A stretch of DNA of 64,000 nt. Source: Tanypteryx hageni (Eukaryota; Arthropoda; Insecta; Odonata; Petaluridae). Both the position numbers and the translations under genes were made by a program. Location of the stretch: positions 33,452,854-33,516,853 of the forward strand of contig CM054116.1 in assembly GCA_028673005.1 (NCBI GenBank). The letters are read 5' to 3'. The number at the start of each line of letters is the position of its first letter. The first letter of the stretch is position 1. The notes below the pieces were generated by a model. That model did no database searches. It saw only the letters and a program-made list of their open reading frames with translations, and was not told the DNA's origin. Positions 12,397-22,800 of this stretch are shown here, piece after piece.

Positions 12397-14544
12397 TAGT
12401 AGTACCGCGTAGAAAACGACCTGCGCGGAAATTTCCACGCACCCCCACCAAGGAGGAGTACCTATACCCCCACTCCCGCTTACTCTCTCCCTCGTGAACG
12501 CTTCACTTCCTCGCGGTTGCCAGCTCTTGCTACTTGTTATATTTTCCTGCGCTCTCTTTTTTTACGTGCTTGACTTTTGCTTATCTCTTGGACATTCTTT
12601 TTGGACTTCGATTTTGATTTTTGCTTTGGTGGGATTGCTTGTGTGGAATGGCCAGTACATCAAAATCTTCATCAGTCCGAGGCAGGCCTCTCAGGAGCCA
12701 AGCTCGTGAAATGGTTTATAAAGTAAACTGTTATTTAAAATATTTGAAAATAGAGAACAATTTGGATATGAATGTGGCGTTATCGACAGCCGAGGCTACA
12801 GGAGTTGGTGGGACAACTGTGAAGAAAATTGTAAGAGAGGGGAAAATGTCGGCAGAAAAAGGGCAGTTATCTTTCGCCACCCCTAAGGGCAAAAAATCTG
12901 AACGCAAGAAGAGAATCGATCTTGATGATTTTGGAAAATGTTGCGTGCGAAGAATAATCCACGAATTCTATGCGGTGCGTAAAATGCTACCGACGGTGAA
13001 AAATTTACTCGCATCGCTGGAAGAAGATGGTATACTTAGTTGCAAGCGAACATATTTACTAAAGGTAATGCATCAACTGGGTTTCAACTGGAAAACCTGT
13101 CAATCAAAACGAAAGGTTTTGATTGAACGTCCAGAGATCGTGGCATGGAGAGAAAGGTACCTAAGACAAATAAGGAGACGCAGAGGAAATTAAAAAAAGA
13201 TCGTTTATTTGGACGAGACTTACTTGCACGAGAGCCATGTGAGTGCTAAGTGTTGGCAGTCGTACTCAGAAATAGGTGTTCTTGGACCCCTCGGGAAGGG
13301 ACGACGGCTGATCATTGCACATGCAGGAGGTGAGGCGGGATTTGTTCCTAACGGTCTGCTTATCTTCAAGTCTCAGCAAAAGACCGGAGATTACCACGAT
13401 GATATGAACTCAAAGAATTTTTTGAAGTGGTTGGAGGATAAAATAATTCCAAACCTTCCGCCACAGAGTGTTGTGGTCATGGATAATGCTGCATACCATT
13501 GTGTGCAAGGGAACAAGCGCCCGAATTCAGCTTCATTAAAGGCTGTAGTGCAGAAATGGCTGGAAATTAATGGGATTAGTTTTTCTCCCAACATGAGCAA
13601 GGCGGAACTGTTGCTGCTGGTTAAATCTTCCAATGTGGAAATAAATTATGTCGTGGACAAAATTTTGCGGGAGGCTGGACACGAAGTAATTCGTTTGCCT
13701 CCTTACCCTCCCGATATTAATCCGATTGAGATGGTGTGGGGTGACCTTAAAAGACAGGTAATAAAATTATATAGACTGCTACTTTATTTTAAAATGTTGC
13801 CAATTTGTGTAACTTTGTGCGCTGTTTATTTAGGTATCTCACGACTTGGGGGCTTGCACGCCGGAGAAGAAGAAAGAAATCTTTATAAAATGTTGTGAAG
13901 AATTCACCACAAAGAAGTGGATTAAAGTGTGTGAACACGTTAAGAAGACAGAAGAAGAGTACTGGAGACGGGATGCCATAATGGATGAGGAAATAGACAA
14001 AGTAATTATTGAACTCAGTGGAAGTGAGGGAGATTCTGGAAGCGAGAGTGACATGGACATGTTGACGTCATCGGACGAGACTGACTAAAAGATCTTTTTT
14101 AAATACTGTTCTGTTTATTATTAAATGTTGTGATCAATCTCTATTGAACTGGTTTCATTTATTTCATGTCCATCTTCTATTTCCAAAGCTATGCTACACA
14201 GTTTAATACTTTGTATTTCTGATAATTCTGAGTAAAGTGGTTAGTTGTAAAATATGACGTTAATGTGCTCTGCACACAAGACCGATATAAAAGGAAACGA
14301 TTCCTTCATTACTTTTCCAAAGGATTATTTAATTAATTTTCCATCTTTCGTTAAGTGTTTAAGTGAGAAATTATGCCAAAAACGACAAAAATCTGGATTT
14401 TGCACGAATTGGCAACGCCGAGAATTAGCAGCATAGGGAACACGGACAACGTGAAACGGGAAGGGGAAGGTGTGGAGGAGGGGTAAGAAGCCTTAGCTCC
14501 GCCCACTGGTCGCCAAAAAGGTCGTTTTCTACGCGGTACTACTA
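12397..14544 (+). mobile_element. IS630/Tc1-superfamily element (Sailor/DD82E-like) nested in mariner
   Basis: The element is bounded by TA at 12395-12396 and 14545-14546 and has inverted terminal repeats TAGTAGTACCGCGTAGAAAA at both ends; the match continues to at least the next five bases. It is 2148 bp long and sits inside the mariner sequence, which resumes immediately after the right TA. GC content and codon use are clearly richer than in the surroundings, as expected for a younger arrival. The encoded transposase has an unusually wide Asp-Glu spacing. Confidence 0.93.
12648..14088 (+). pseudogene. Sailor-like (DD82E) transposase, one in-frame stop, one intron
   Basis: The chosen ATG at 12648 starts MASTSKSSSVRGRPL. 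Codons run without break to a single TAA at 13191-13193, then continue in the same frame to 13757. A GT-AG intron (13758-13833, acceptor TTTATTTAG) joins 13834-14088, which ends in an acidic Ser-rich tail and a TAA. The N-terminal half has a helix-turn-helix (about residues 30-65). The catalytic triad follows: IVYLDET (Asp about residue 189), VVVMDNAAYH (Asp about 279) and PPDINPIEMVW (Glu about 361). I count 81 residues between the second Asp and the Glu, very close to the DD82E signature of Sailor elements, and far from the 34 of Tc1/mariner. A mature product would be about 454 residues. Apart from the TAA I see no other lesion, so it is either a recently dead copy or depends on readthrough; the former is more likely. 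Confidence 0.85.
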
Positions 14545-14606
14545 TAATTATTTATGTAGCTACCATTTCTTTGAATTAAATGGTATCAATTTACGAAGCC
14601 ACCAAA

Positions 14607-14660
14607 ACTTACTTGTTGAACACCCCTCATAGAACTTACTTGTTGAACACCCCTCATAGA
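14607..14660. repeat. 27-bp perfect tandem duplication at the mariner right end
   Basis: ACTTACTTGTTGAACACCCC plus seven further bases (TCATAGA) occurs twice in tandem at 14607-14633 and 14634-14660. The unit covers the last bases of the mariner inverted repeat, the flanking TA and three more bases. Confidence 0.95.
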
Positions 14661-14887
14661 ACATTCTTGAAAAAATCTAAGCAACTTCAAAATCAAATAT
14701 ATCTGTATATAGTTTAAGAAAGTTATTTTTCTAATAATGCAGATATACACAATACTTGACTCAAAGCCATGGTTCTAATTTTGGCAGGTGACTAAAATTG
14801 CAATAGAGTAAATAATAAAAAAATCAACATACTTCATTCATAAATGTAGAGCCTTAGTGAAACAGATATTTTGTCAAAACAATGGGA

Positions 14888-15121
14888 TCAGCCATTCTTA
14901 TTGGAGCATTCCGAGCCAATTTCAGGTACTTCAGCTGTTTGCATACTATCATCCATGCTAGTTGCAGTATCAGTTGAAGTTTCACTATTCATGGATTCTG
15001 AAAGATTTGGAGGAGCTGAAATCTCTTCTTTTATCTGAGTGGTATCAGAAGTAATGATACTTTTCTCATGACCAGTTAACACAGAATCCAAACCTGCATC
15101 TGCCACACAAGTATTATCATC
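14888..15121 (-). CDS. KANSL2: KANSL2 last coding exon
   Basis: An acceptor (GATTTTCAG) precedes 15121. The exon opens in phase 0 with DDNTCVADAGLDSV and ends at the stop codon at 14888. It encodes a Ser/Thr/Asp/Glu-rich tail (e.g. SMNSETSTDTATSMDDS), which is low in conservation as in other KANSL2 C-termini. Assignment rests on strand, phase and position more than on sequence identity. Confidence 0.75.
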   Translation of the reverse strand, partial: DDNTCVADAGLDSVLTGHEKSIITSDTTQIKEEISAPPNLSESMNSETSTDTATSMDDSMQTAEVPEIGSECSNKNG

Positions 15122-16830
15122 CTGAAAATCGAAAATTCACATTTATACAATTAACAAGAACAAAAAAATGTTCCACACCTCATGCCAAATTAGAGCTAAA
15201 TTTGCACTATAGAAGCAACATAATATGAATTTTATGCAATAGCAAAATTATGAACTTGCATGTAAACAAGGACATGAGTCTTTTTATCATCTCGATTTAT
15301 TAGTTTCAATTAAATCAACTTGACTACTAATCATTTCTATTAACATGAAACAAGGCGTTGAAATGACATGTAATGCAAGTTTGCATAAATCTGAAATTAA
15401 ATTTTGACATTTGAGGAGAAAAACTTGTACTTGATCGAGAATCGAACCCGGGTCTCCCCATTTGCCGGATAGGTGCTTGACCAACTAAGCTATCAAGTCA
15501 GCACAATTCTCCATTCTCGGATTGGGGTATTTATGGTGTAATTCAATTTCAGATTTATGCAAACATGCATAACAAACATGTCTTTCCAACACCTTTGTTT
15601 CTTGTGAAATTGAAGTCAACTCACTTTCTTGAGTTAAAGTAGGGATTTTTTCTGCGATGCCTCTTTGAGGACATTTAGTGTTGGAGGTTTACTACTCAGC
15701 CCTTCTTCACCATAAATACCCCAATCCAAGAATGGAGAATCATGCTGGCTTGATAGCTTGGTTGGTTCAAGCACCTATCCGGCAAACAAGGAGACCCGGG
15801 TTCGATTCCCGGTCAAGTACAGGATTTTTTCTTCTTCTCAAATGTCAAAATTTTATTTCATTTCTATTAACATATTGGCGATTATATGCTTTTACGACAT
15901 GGAAAAATTATTTCCTGGTAACCATCTCCTTTATCTACTTCACATGTATGACAAACGTTTTTCAAATTTTCTGTTATGGTTTACAAATTGCAGTCATTGC
16001 TGACATTTTGTACCTTATTGTGAAAATTGAGCAATATTTAACAAGGCCACAACTTGATGAAAAAATGTGTTTCAGGAAAGAGCATGTCTCTGGTCACAAT
16101 GTAATCATCTGCTTCTGACATTCTGAAAAACCCTTACAACTGGGTTGAAGTGCAGTACTTGCACACTCTTTATAAGGGGAATAGACCAGGGTCATTAGTT
16201 TGAGACAAGATTTTCGACACTATCAGATGGAAAGATGCCAACCATCTAATAAAGAAGAGGAAAGCAAAGACCCTATTTCAGGGGTCGGCAACATACAGCC
16301 CACGAAGCCACAATGAAAAAGTGATTGGTACAATTTAACAGAAAATTTCGTATTTTTTCATTAAAATTTTGGTCTCAAAACCTTCTCTGATGAATATTTA
16401 ATGCTGGTAAATTAGTCAGATATGATTTTTTCTAATATTAGACCACAGAATCTCTGGAAAACTTCAGATGCAAACATCTAACCTGCCAAAGTACTCGTGA
16501 CTTTCAATGCGGCCCTCCAAAGCATTCACATTATGAATGTGGCCTACCATGCATAAAAAGGTTGCCAATCCCTGCCCTATTTAATTGAATAGATGGTAAA
16601 GAAAAAATCTGGTACTTTCCAGGAAGGTATCATCCAGATGGAATTTCAAATGTTGTAAAAGGCACACTATGGAAAACATATTGTACAAAGGACACAAATC
16701 CATTAAGAAAGAGTGTGCTGAAAAAGTGGGAGAAACATAATTAAGAAGCAAACAAGTTACATTTGACATTCTGCTTGTTCCTGGTAGTCAAGGATATGCT
16801 TCACTCAATATATCATTATATATAGTTGCT

Positions 16831-16868
<38 letters not shown>

Positions 16869-19800
16869 TGAAATCTAAGTTACTTCTATAAGTGCTACAG
16901 AGCTGAAAATTGGCATGAATATAGATCATTGGGTACAACCACGGGAAAAAATCCAAAATTCCAGAAAAAGTTGTTTAAGGGATGTTTTTGACCCCAATGT
17001 CTAATTTTAAACACCCATAAGAAAAGCACTGAAAACTGTGCAGGGCTATACAAAAATGCTATTTTAAATTACACATTTAAAATTAAGATAAAAAGTCGGG
17101 ACATGCACTGTAATGTGTAAGCATTGATTTAATGCTTAGACTGCATTATAATCCATTTGATTTCAGGCAACGACGTATACATATGATGACGTGATAACTT
17201 TAAATTAATTCTTTTATCCAGATATTTACTAAAAAGGCACGGATGATGAAACAATCCTAACACAAAATATCCTAATTTTTACGTAAATTTTAGTGTAACA
17301 TATAGACTATTGTCTTAATGAGGATTATAATTATTGCTGAAACAGGGCGATCTGAGCCATGAAACTCGAAAACTTGGACATGTGCAGATTGCCAGAGAAT
17401 TAAGAAATTGCAGATAGATACCTTAATTTAGCGGAAAATGAAGACTATTATCTCATTTTATTGCATTGATTTATTTAAGAGTTTAGATCATGGTGATCAT
17501 GATGATTTTTTAAGCGTTTGCATTTTGCACTGAAAGCTCGTACTATAAAAAATAAGAACACAACTGAGTAAAACTTCTAAATTTCATTTGAAAATAAAGC
17601 AAATTAAAAAAGTCATGATAAAATAGTCATATTGAGACTTGATTCTTTTAAAGGTGCTCTCAACACACTAGTTAGATCAAAATTTCCGGTTGCCAATGTG
17701 CTGAGAGAAAAACTTGAAAATATCATTACAAGTAAAGCAACCTAACTGCAACTTGCTTATTGACTTACATCAAATGATTTAGCACCATATTGATCCTTAT
17801 AAGCAATCATTAAGGTATGAAGGTCAGAACTAGGTGCAATGTTTAATGTTGCCTCCATTAACATCCATTCAAAAATTACCATCCATATTCTCATTAATGT
17901 TGATGATTCGAGTTAACATCATCTTGATCCAGTGTTGAAATAATGCGTGAAAAAATGACGTGTAAATTACTCACACGCATCTGTTTCACAGCGTTTCTCG
18001 TTGCAGTGGATCGCATTATTTGAGAGTCAAGTGTTTTGGATTGACATATTTACATACAATTTGCATGGGATTATTCTGTAGCAATGGCCTCCTTGAAGTC
18101 CCCTCAGCAGTCATTAAAATCCTCTTAATCCCCTTTAATAGTAACCATATGAGCTTTGTGAGTTGTGCAGGAAGTAAGATCTGTAGAGTGCCCCATTTAT
18201 AAACTTGAAATTATTGCACTATTGGAACAATTATTCTGTGCTATTGGGACCTCAGTTCAACTTCTGATTTTATTCTTGTTTGCATCAGCTGTGGCTCAAC
18301 AGTGATTATCCTTCTTTGGTCCTCACTCGCAGTTCAATAAAAACAATGAAATAAATATATAATTTACCTCTATTATGGTAGATTTTGAAGAATTATGTAG
18401 TAACTGCTGCAAGAAATAATTTGTTGCATTTCTTTTCTAACAATGTCAACTGGTGAACTTGCGTTCAAATAAGTACTTACGGCTATTTGTAAACTTTCTG
18501 GTAAAAACTCATTCTCTATCATTTGAAGGACTACTTCATGCCGGATTGGTATTACGTAGTTCCTTTATCTTTTAACTTGAAGTACTATTGCGAAATGTAG
18601 CTTTTTCCAATTTTGAGCACCTTAACAAGTTGCGTACGGGTCACGGAGATTTCCGTTTTTTCGTGCAGACATTAGTGTACGGGGCACGGAAATCTCCGTT
18701 TTTTCATTTATGTCATTTCTTTTCTCCTTTGTCTTTTTTAACTCTGATATATCATGTTTTTTCAACCATATTCAATTAAAGGTTGTATGCATTTAATGAA
18801 AGATTTTCGTAGAATTTCTCATATCCATTAAACCATAATAAATTATTTTTATTTTGTCTAACATTCCGAGCTGCAGCTTGGGGACAAAAACGCGCTCCTT
18901 GCATTTTTGAATCTTGTTTACTTGTTGGAGTCTGTTTATTCTTCAATGACGTAGAAAGCCCATCGAGTCATTTATAGCTTCAGTGTCAGGAATTTGTCAA
19001 CAGTAGTGACAAGAAGAGATGGATTAGTTTTGGAATAGCTGGTTCAGCATTCGGATGTTTTGTGTGTGCGGTGTTATTGTGTCACTTTATATCATATGCC
19101 ATAGTGAAGACGTAGTACATCTAAAAATTGTGGTACAATTACCTTATACAATAATAGGTATTAATTTTTCTCACAAATTAACCTTCTGTTCACTACCCAT
19201 GGCAGGACCTGGACGAAACTTTGGGTGATTTATATACAGACGATTTGTCAGATGTACCGAGTGAGGACAATGAAGAAATTTACAGTAGTGAGGAAGAAAG
19301 TGATGATAGTGTTTTATTCGGTGTGAGAAAAAGAAAAGCTCCTCATGTAATTAGTGATAGTGAATCTGAAATAAGTAGAGTTGAGGAAAATTTAGCTAGC
19401 ACGGGTGATACCGTTTGGAGAAAAAATGATGTGGAAATAAATTTGGAGGAACTTTTATGTTTGCCTGGGGTAAAACATTTACCAGAAAACTGTGAAAGCC
19501 TCTCTGATGTTGTAAAACTTTTTTTTGGTGATGACTTGTTCAAAATTCTATGTTATGAATCTAACCTATATTACAGTCAAAATATAGATAATATTCCCCC
19601 AAATCAAAGAAGTGGTTGAACATTACAATTTCTGAAATAAAAAGTTCCTTTCTATAATAATCCTTATGGGCCAAGTAAGGAAAGATACCCTAAAAGAGTA
19701 CTGGAGCACTGATCCTTTCATTGAGACTGCCCTTTTTGGAAAAATAACGAGTCCAGACAGGTTTGAATAGATATGGAGATCATGGCATTTCAACAATAAT

Positions 19801-22800
19801 GTTTTTTTGTCAAACACAACAGACTGACTATTCAAAATAAGGCCCGTGGTTGATTACTTCGTTGAAAATTTTCAGAATGTATATAAACCAAAACAGGAGA
19901 TATCCCTTGATGAAGCGGTGATACCTGGGAGGGGACGACTCAAATTTAGGACGTATAACCCCGCAAAAATAGTGAAATATGGCATGGTACGTGAAAGTGA
20001 TTCAGGCTATATTGCAAATTTGGAAATATACGCGGCAGAAGGGAAAGAATTTGAGGACACTATTTTATCACTTTTGAAACCAGTAACAAATCTGTGGCAT
20101 CACTTATATCAAGATAACTACTATAATAGCATTAAAATAGCAGAACTTCTAATTAAACAGAATACAAGAGTTTGTGGGACAATTAGATCGAATAGGGGCC
20201 TTCCTGTCTTATTGAAGGATGAAGCAAAAAATTGAAAAAGGGAGAATTCACATATTATTGTAAAGGTCAAGTTTTACTTCTCGTTTGGAAGGCAAAAGGG
20301 AGGTTAGGATGACCAGTACGATTCACAATGCTAGTATGAGTAATACCAAAAAGAAGAACAGAATCACAGGACTGCCAGTGAAGAAGCCTACATGCATTTG
20401 TCCTATTATACAATCTTGAGGAAAATAAATAAATGGTCCTAAAAGGTTGTGTTATGGCTAATAAATTGTGCTCTTTTCAATTCATTTAGCGTATAAAACT
20501 TTGAATAACTCCAGTAAAATTTCAAAACTTTTTTACTTGACATTGCGAAACATTGGGCAAGTAATAGGGAAGAATTGGGCGAGTCTTCGAACGACGAGGT
20601 TGAAGAGTCTGAAAAGCCTACTAAGCACGCTGTGAAAAAACAACATCCAGAGAGACTTTCGGATAGTAGTTTGAGTAAACATCATCTAGAGCCGATTGTA
20701 GGGAAGGGGAAGAAAAATATCCTTCCAGGGCTTGCAAAGTGTGCGCAGCAAACAAGAGGAAAGAGATGCAGCATGTTTGCTCATTCTGCGGTGTCCCATT
20801 GCACAAGGGAAAATGCTTCCTGCATTATCACACCAGCAAAAAATATTAACATAATTGGTATTTTTTCAAGATTTCAACTTGAAATCTTAATAAATAACAA
20901 AGTTATGAAAATTTATATAATTCAACTACATTTTAAATTGAATACCTTTAATTTGCCCGGAACAGGCGATATGGAGGCATTTAAATGCCCTGTATGCAAG
21001 GTGTTAAAATGAAGTTATGTTGTCCTGTCTATTTTATGCCATATCTATTGTTTTATGTTCCGATAGAACTCATATCATACCATATATTGTAGCTCCATAA
21101 AACACAACATGTAGTATCTTTTTGCACTTCTATAGGTATAGAACTGAAGGTTTTGGAACAGAATACATTGTATAACATGGGTTCTTATGGGCAATATTGA
21201 TTCATTTAATGTGGTTTAGTTCAACATTGTGATTTTCAGGAATGAATTAATGATGGTAATTGACGACACTATAAAATTTCCAAAATCCATTCTGAATATC
21301 AATATTAAAGAACGATAGAATAATGTAACAGTTCAATAATATTTTGTAATTTATGGTAATTAGTAACTTCTTATGTAGCATTCAATTCTTGTTAGTTCAA
21401 TTTTAACCCCAAACATTCATATATTCAAAGATAAAGTGAGACTAGTAATCATAATGATAATTATATAACAAGGATTGTGGCATAAGAAAATATATGCCAT
21501 GCTAAATGACAGGAAAAATCTAATACTGTGGAACAAAATAAAACTTTGGAGATTGAATGATATTTAGACCAAAATCAAAAGTTAATTAGCAACAAGCTAT
21601 AATTGACAAAATAAGCTATTATAACTTTGCAAAAGATCATTGCTAAAAGTACTAATATGCCTCATACTTGGAAGGCAAGTTACAACTACCAGTGTTTTGA
21701 TGAACCAAGAAATAAACGTAACTTAATAAATACCACAATAACCACAAACTATAGAAAAGAATCCATTTTATACCACAAAAATGTCATAGATAAACATACC
21801 TCATTATCAACCTTAACTTTTTGAAGTCTAGGAGGAAGGGGTGGCAATGAAACATGAAAAACGCAGGAAGCATCCTCAAAAGTATTCACAACAGGTTCTA
21901 AGCATGTGAAACCAGCCTTAGTGCAACCACAGTGCCTAAAAAGCACTTGATGGGTATCCTGCAATTATAAAAAACAAAAATGCTTGTAAAACAAAGGCAA
22001 ATAAACTGATGTGGGCAACACATGACTTTCTCCATATTTATATGACAAATTACATGTTGTTATCTCTAGGATCTTTGTCAATATTTACTTCCGGTTGACA
22101 ATTAAGAAAAGAAAAAGGAGCGTTACTAAGACGCAACTAAGCGTAAATTGTTAACAAGTCTTCCGTAGGTGGCGTGGTGGTGGCAGCTAAAAATATAAGA
22201 TCTCTTAAACAATGCATTATATGGAAAAATGTATCAAACAAAGGTCGTAGAAAATAAAATTTCCTATAACTTTTATTTCAATACATTTTTACATTTATCA
22301 AATATTTCGAAATAACGGATGAGACAAGAGTAAACACACACTTCCGGTCGACCGATTTTTACCAAAAACTAATCAGATCTTCTAACTTTTATAAAAATGT
22401 TAAATATAAAATTTTGCGTTGACTTGATTAATAGTTTTTGAGTTAGAGCGCCCACAAAAATCTATCACATACAGACAGACATCATCGGGAAAATAGTCAA
22501 AACGTGTTCAGGGGACCTTAAAACATGTATTTCCGTTGAAATCTCGAATACGATTTTTTCATGAAAACAATACTTGCTCTATACTTCGTATATGGAGAAA
22601 GTAAAAAATAGGCTATAATATTTAAGTAATATTTCGTTTTATTATGTATATTAACTTCAAACTAAATTACTTTAATTATAGTGTCTGGAAATTTAAGCCA
22701 AAGTTAACAGCGTATTCGTAATATCATATCTCATAACATCAGGAGCTCGAACACTTCCCTTGAACGATAATTCGAGAGGTCCAAAATATTATTTGCATAC

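Larger units (their letters stand above)
11108..14629 (+). mobile_element. Mariner-like element, interrupted by a nested element
   Basis: The left end starts TGAGGGGTGTTCAACAAG right after a TA (11106-11107). The right end, read in reverse, starts TGAGGGGTGTTCAACAAG before a TA (14630-14631). The inverted repeats stay similar for about 50 bases, through the shared 'ttttggtggcttcgtaaat'. Removing the nested element (12397-14544 plus one TA) leaves about 1.37 kb, a usual mariner length. The transposase inside is broken. The element lies just downstream of the KANSL2 stop codon. Confidence 0.92.

Noticed and set aside
15412..15835. Functional tRNA genes
   Set aside because: The A- and B-box motifs are present but the units have long T-rich tails, occur as inverted and truncated copies with target duplications, and do not form a clean cloverleaf; they are SINE heads.
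19623..19835. Minus-strand frame within the piggyBac relic
   Set aside because: Antisense shadow of the decayed plus-strand transposase.
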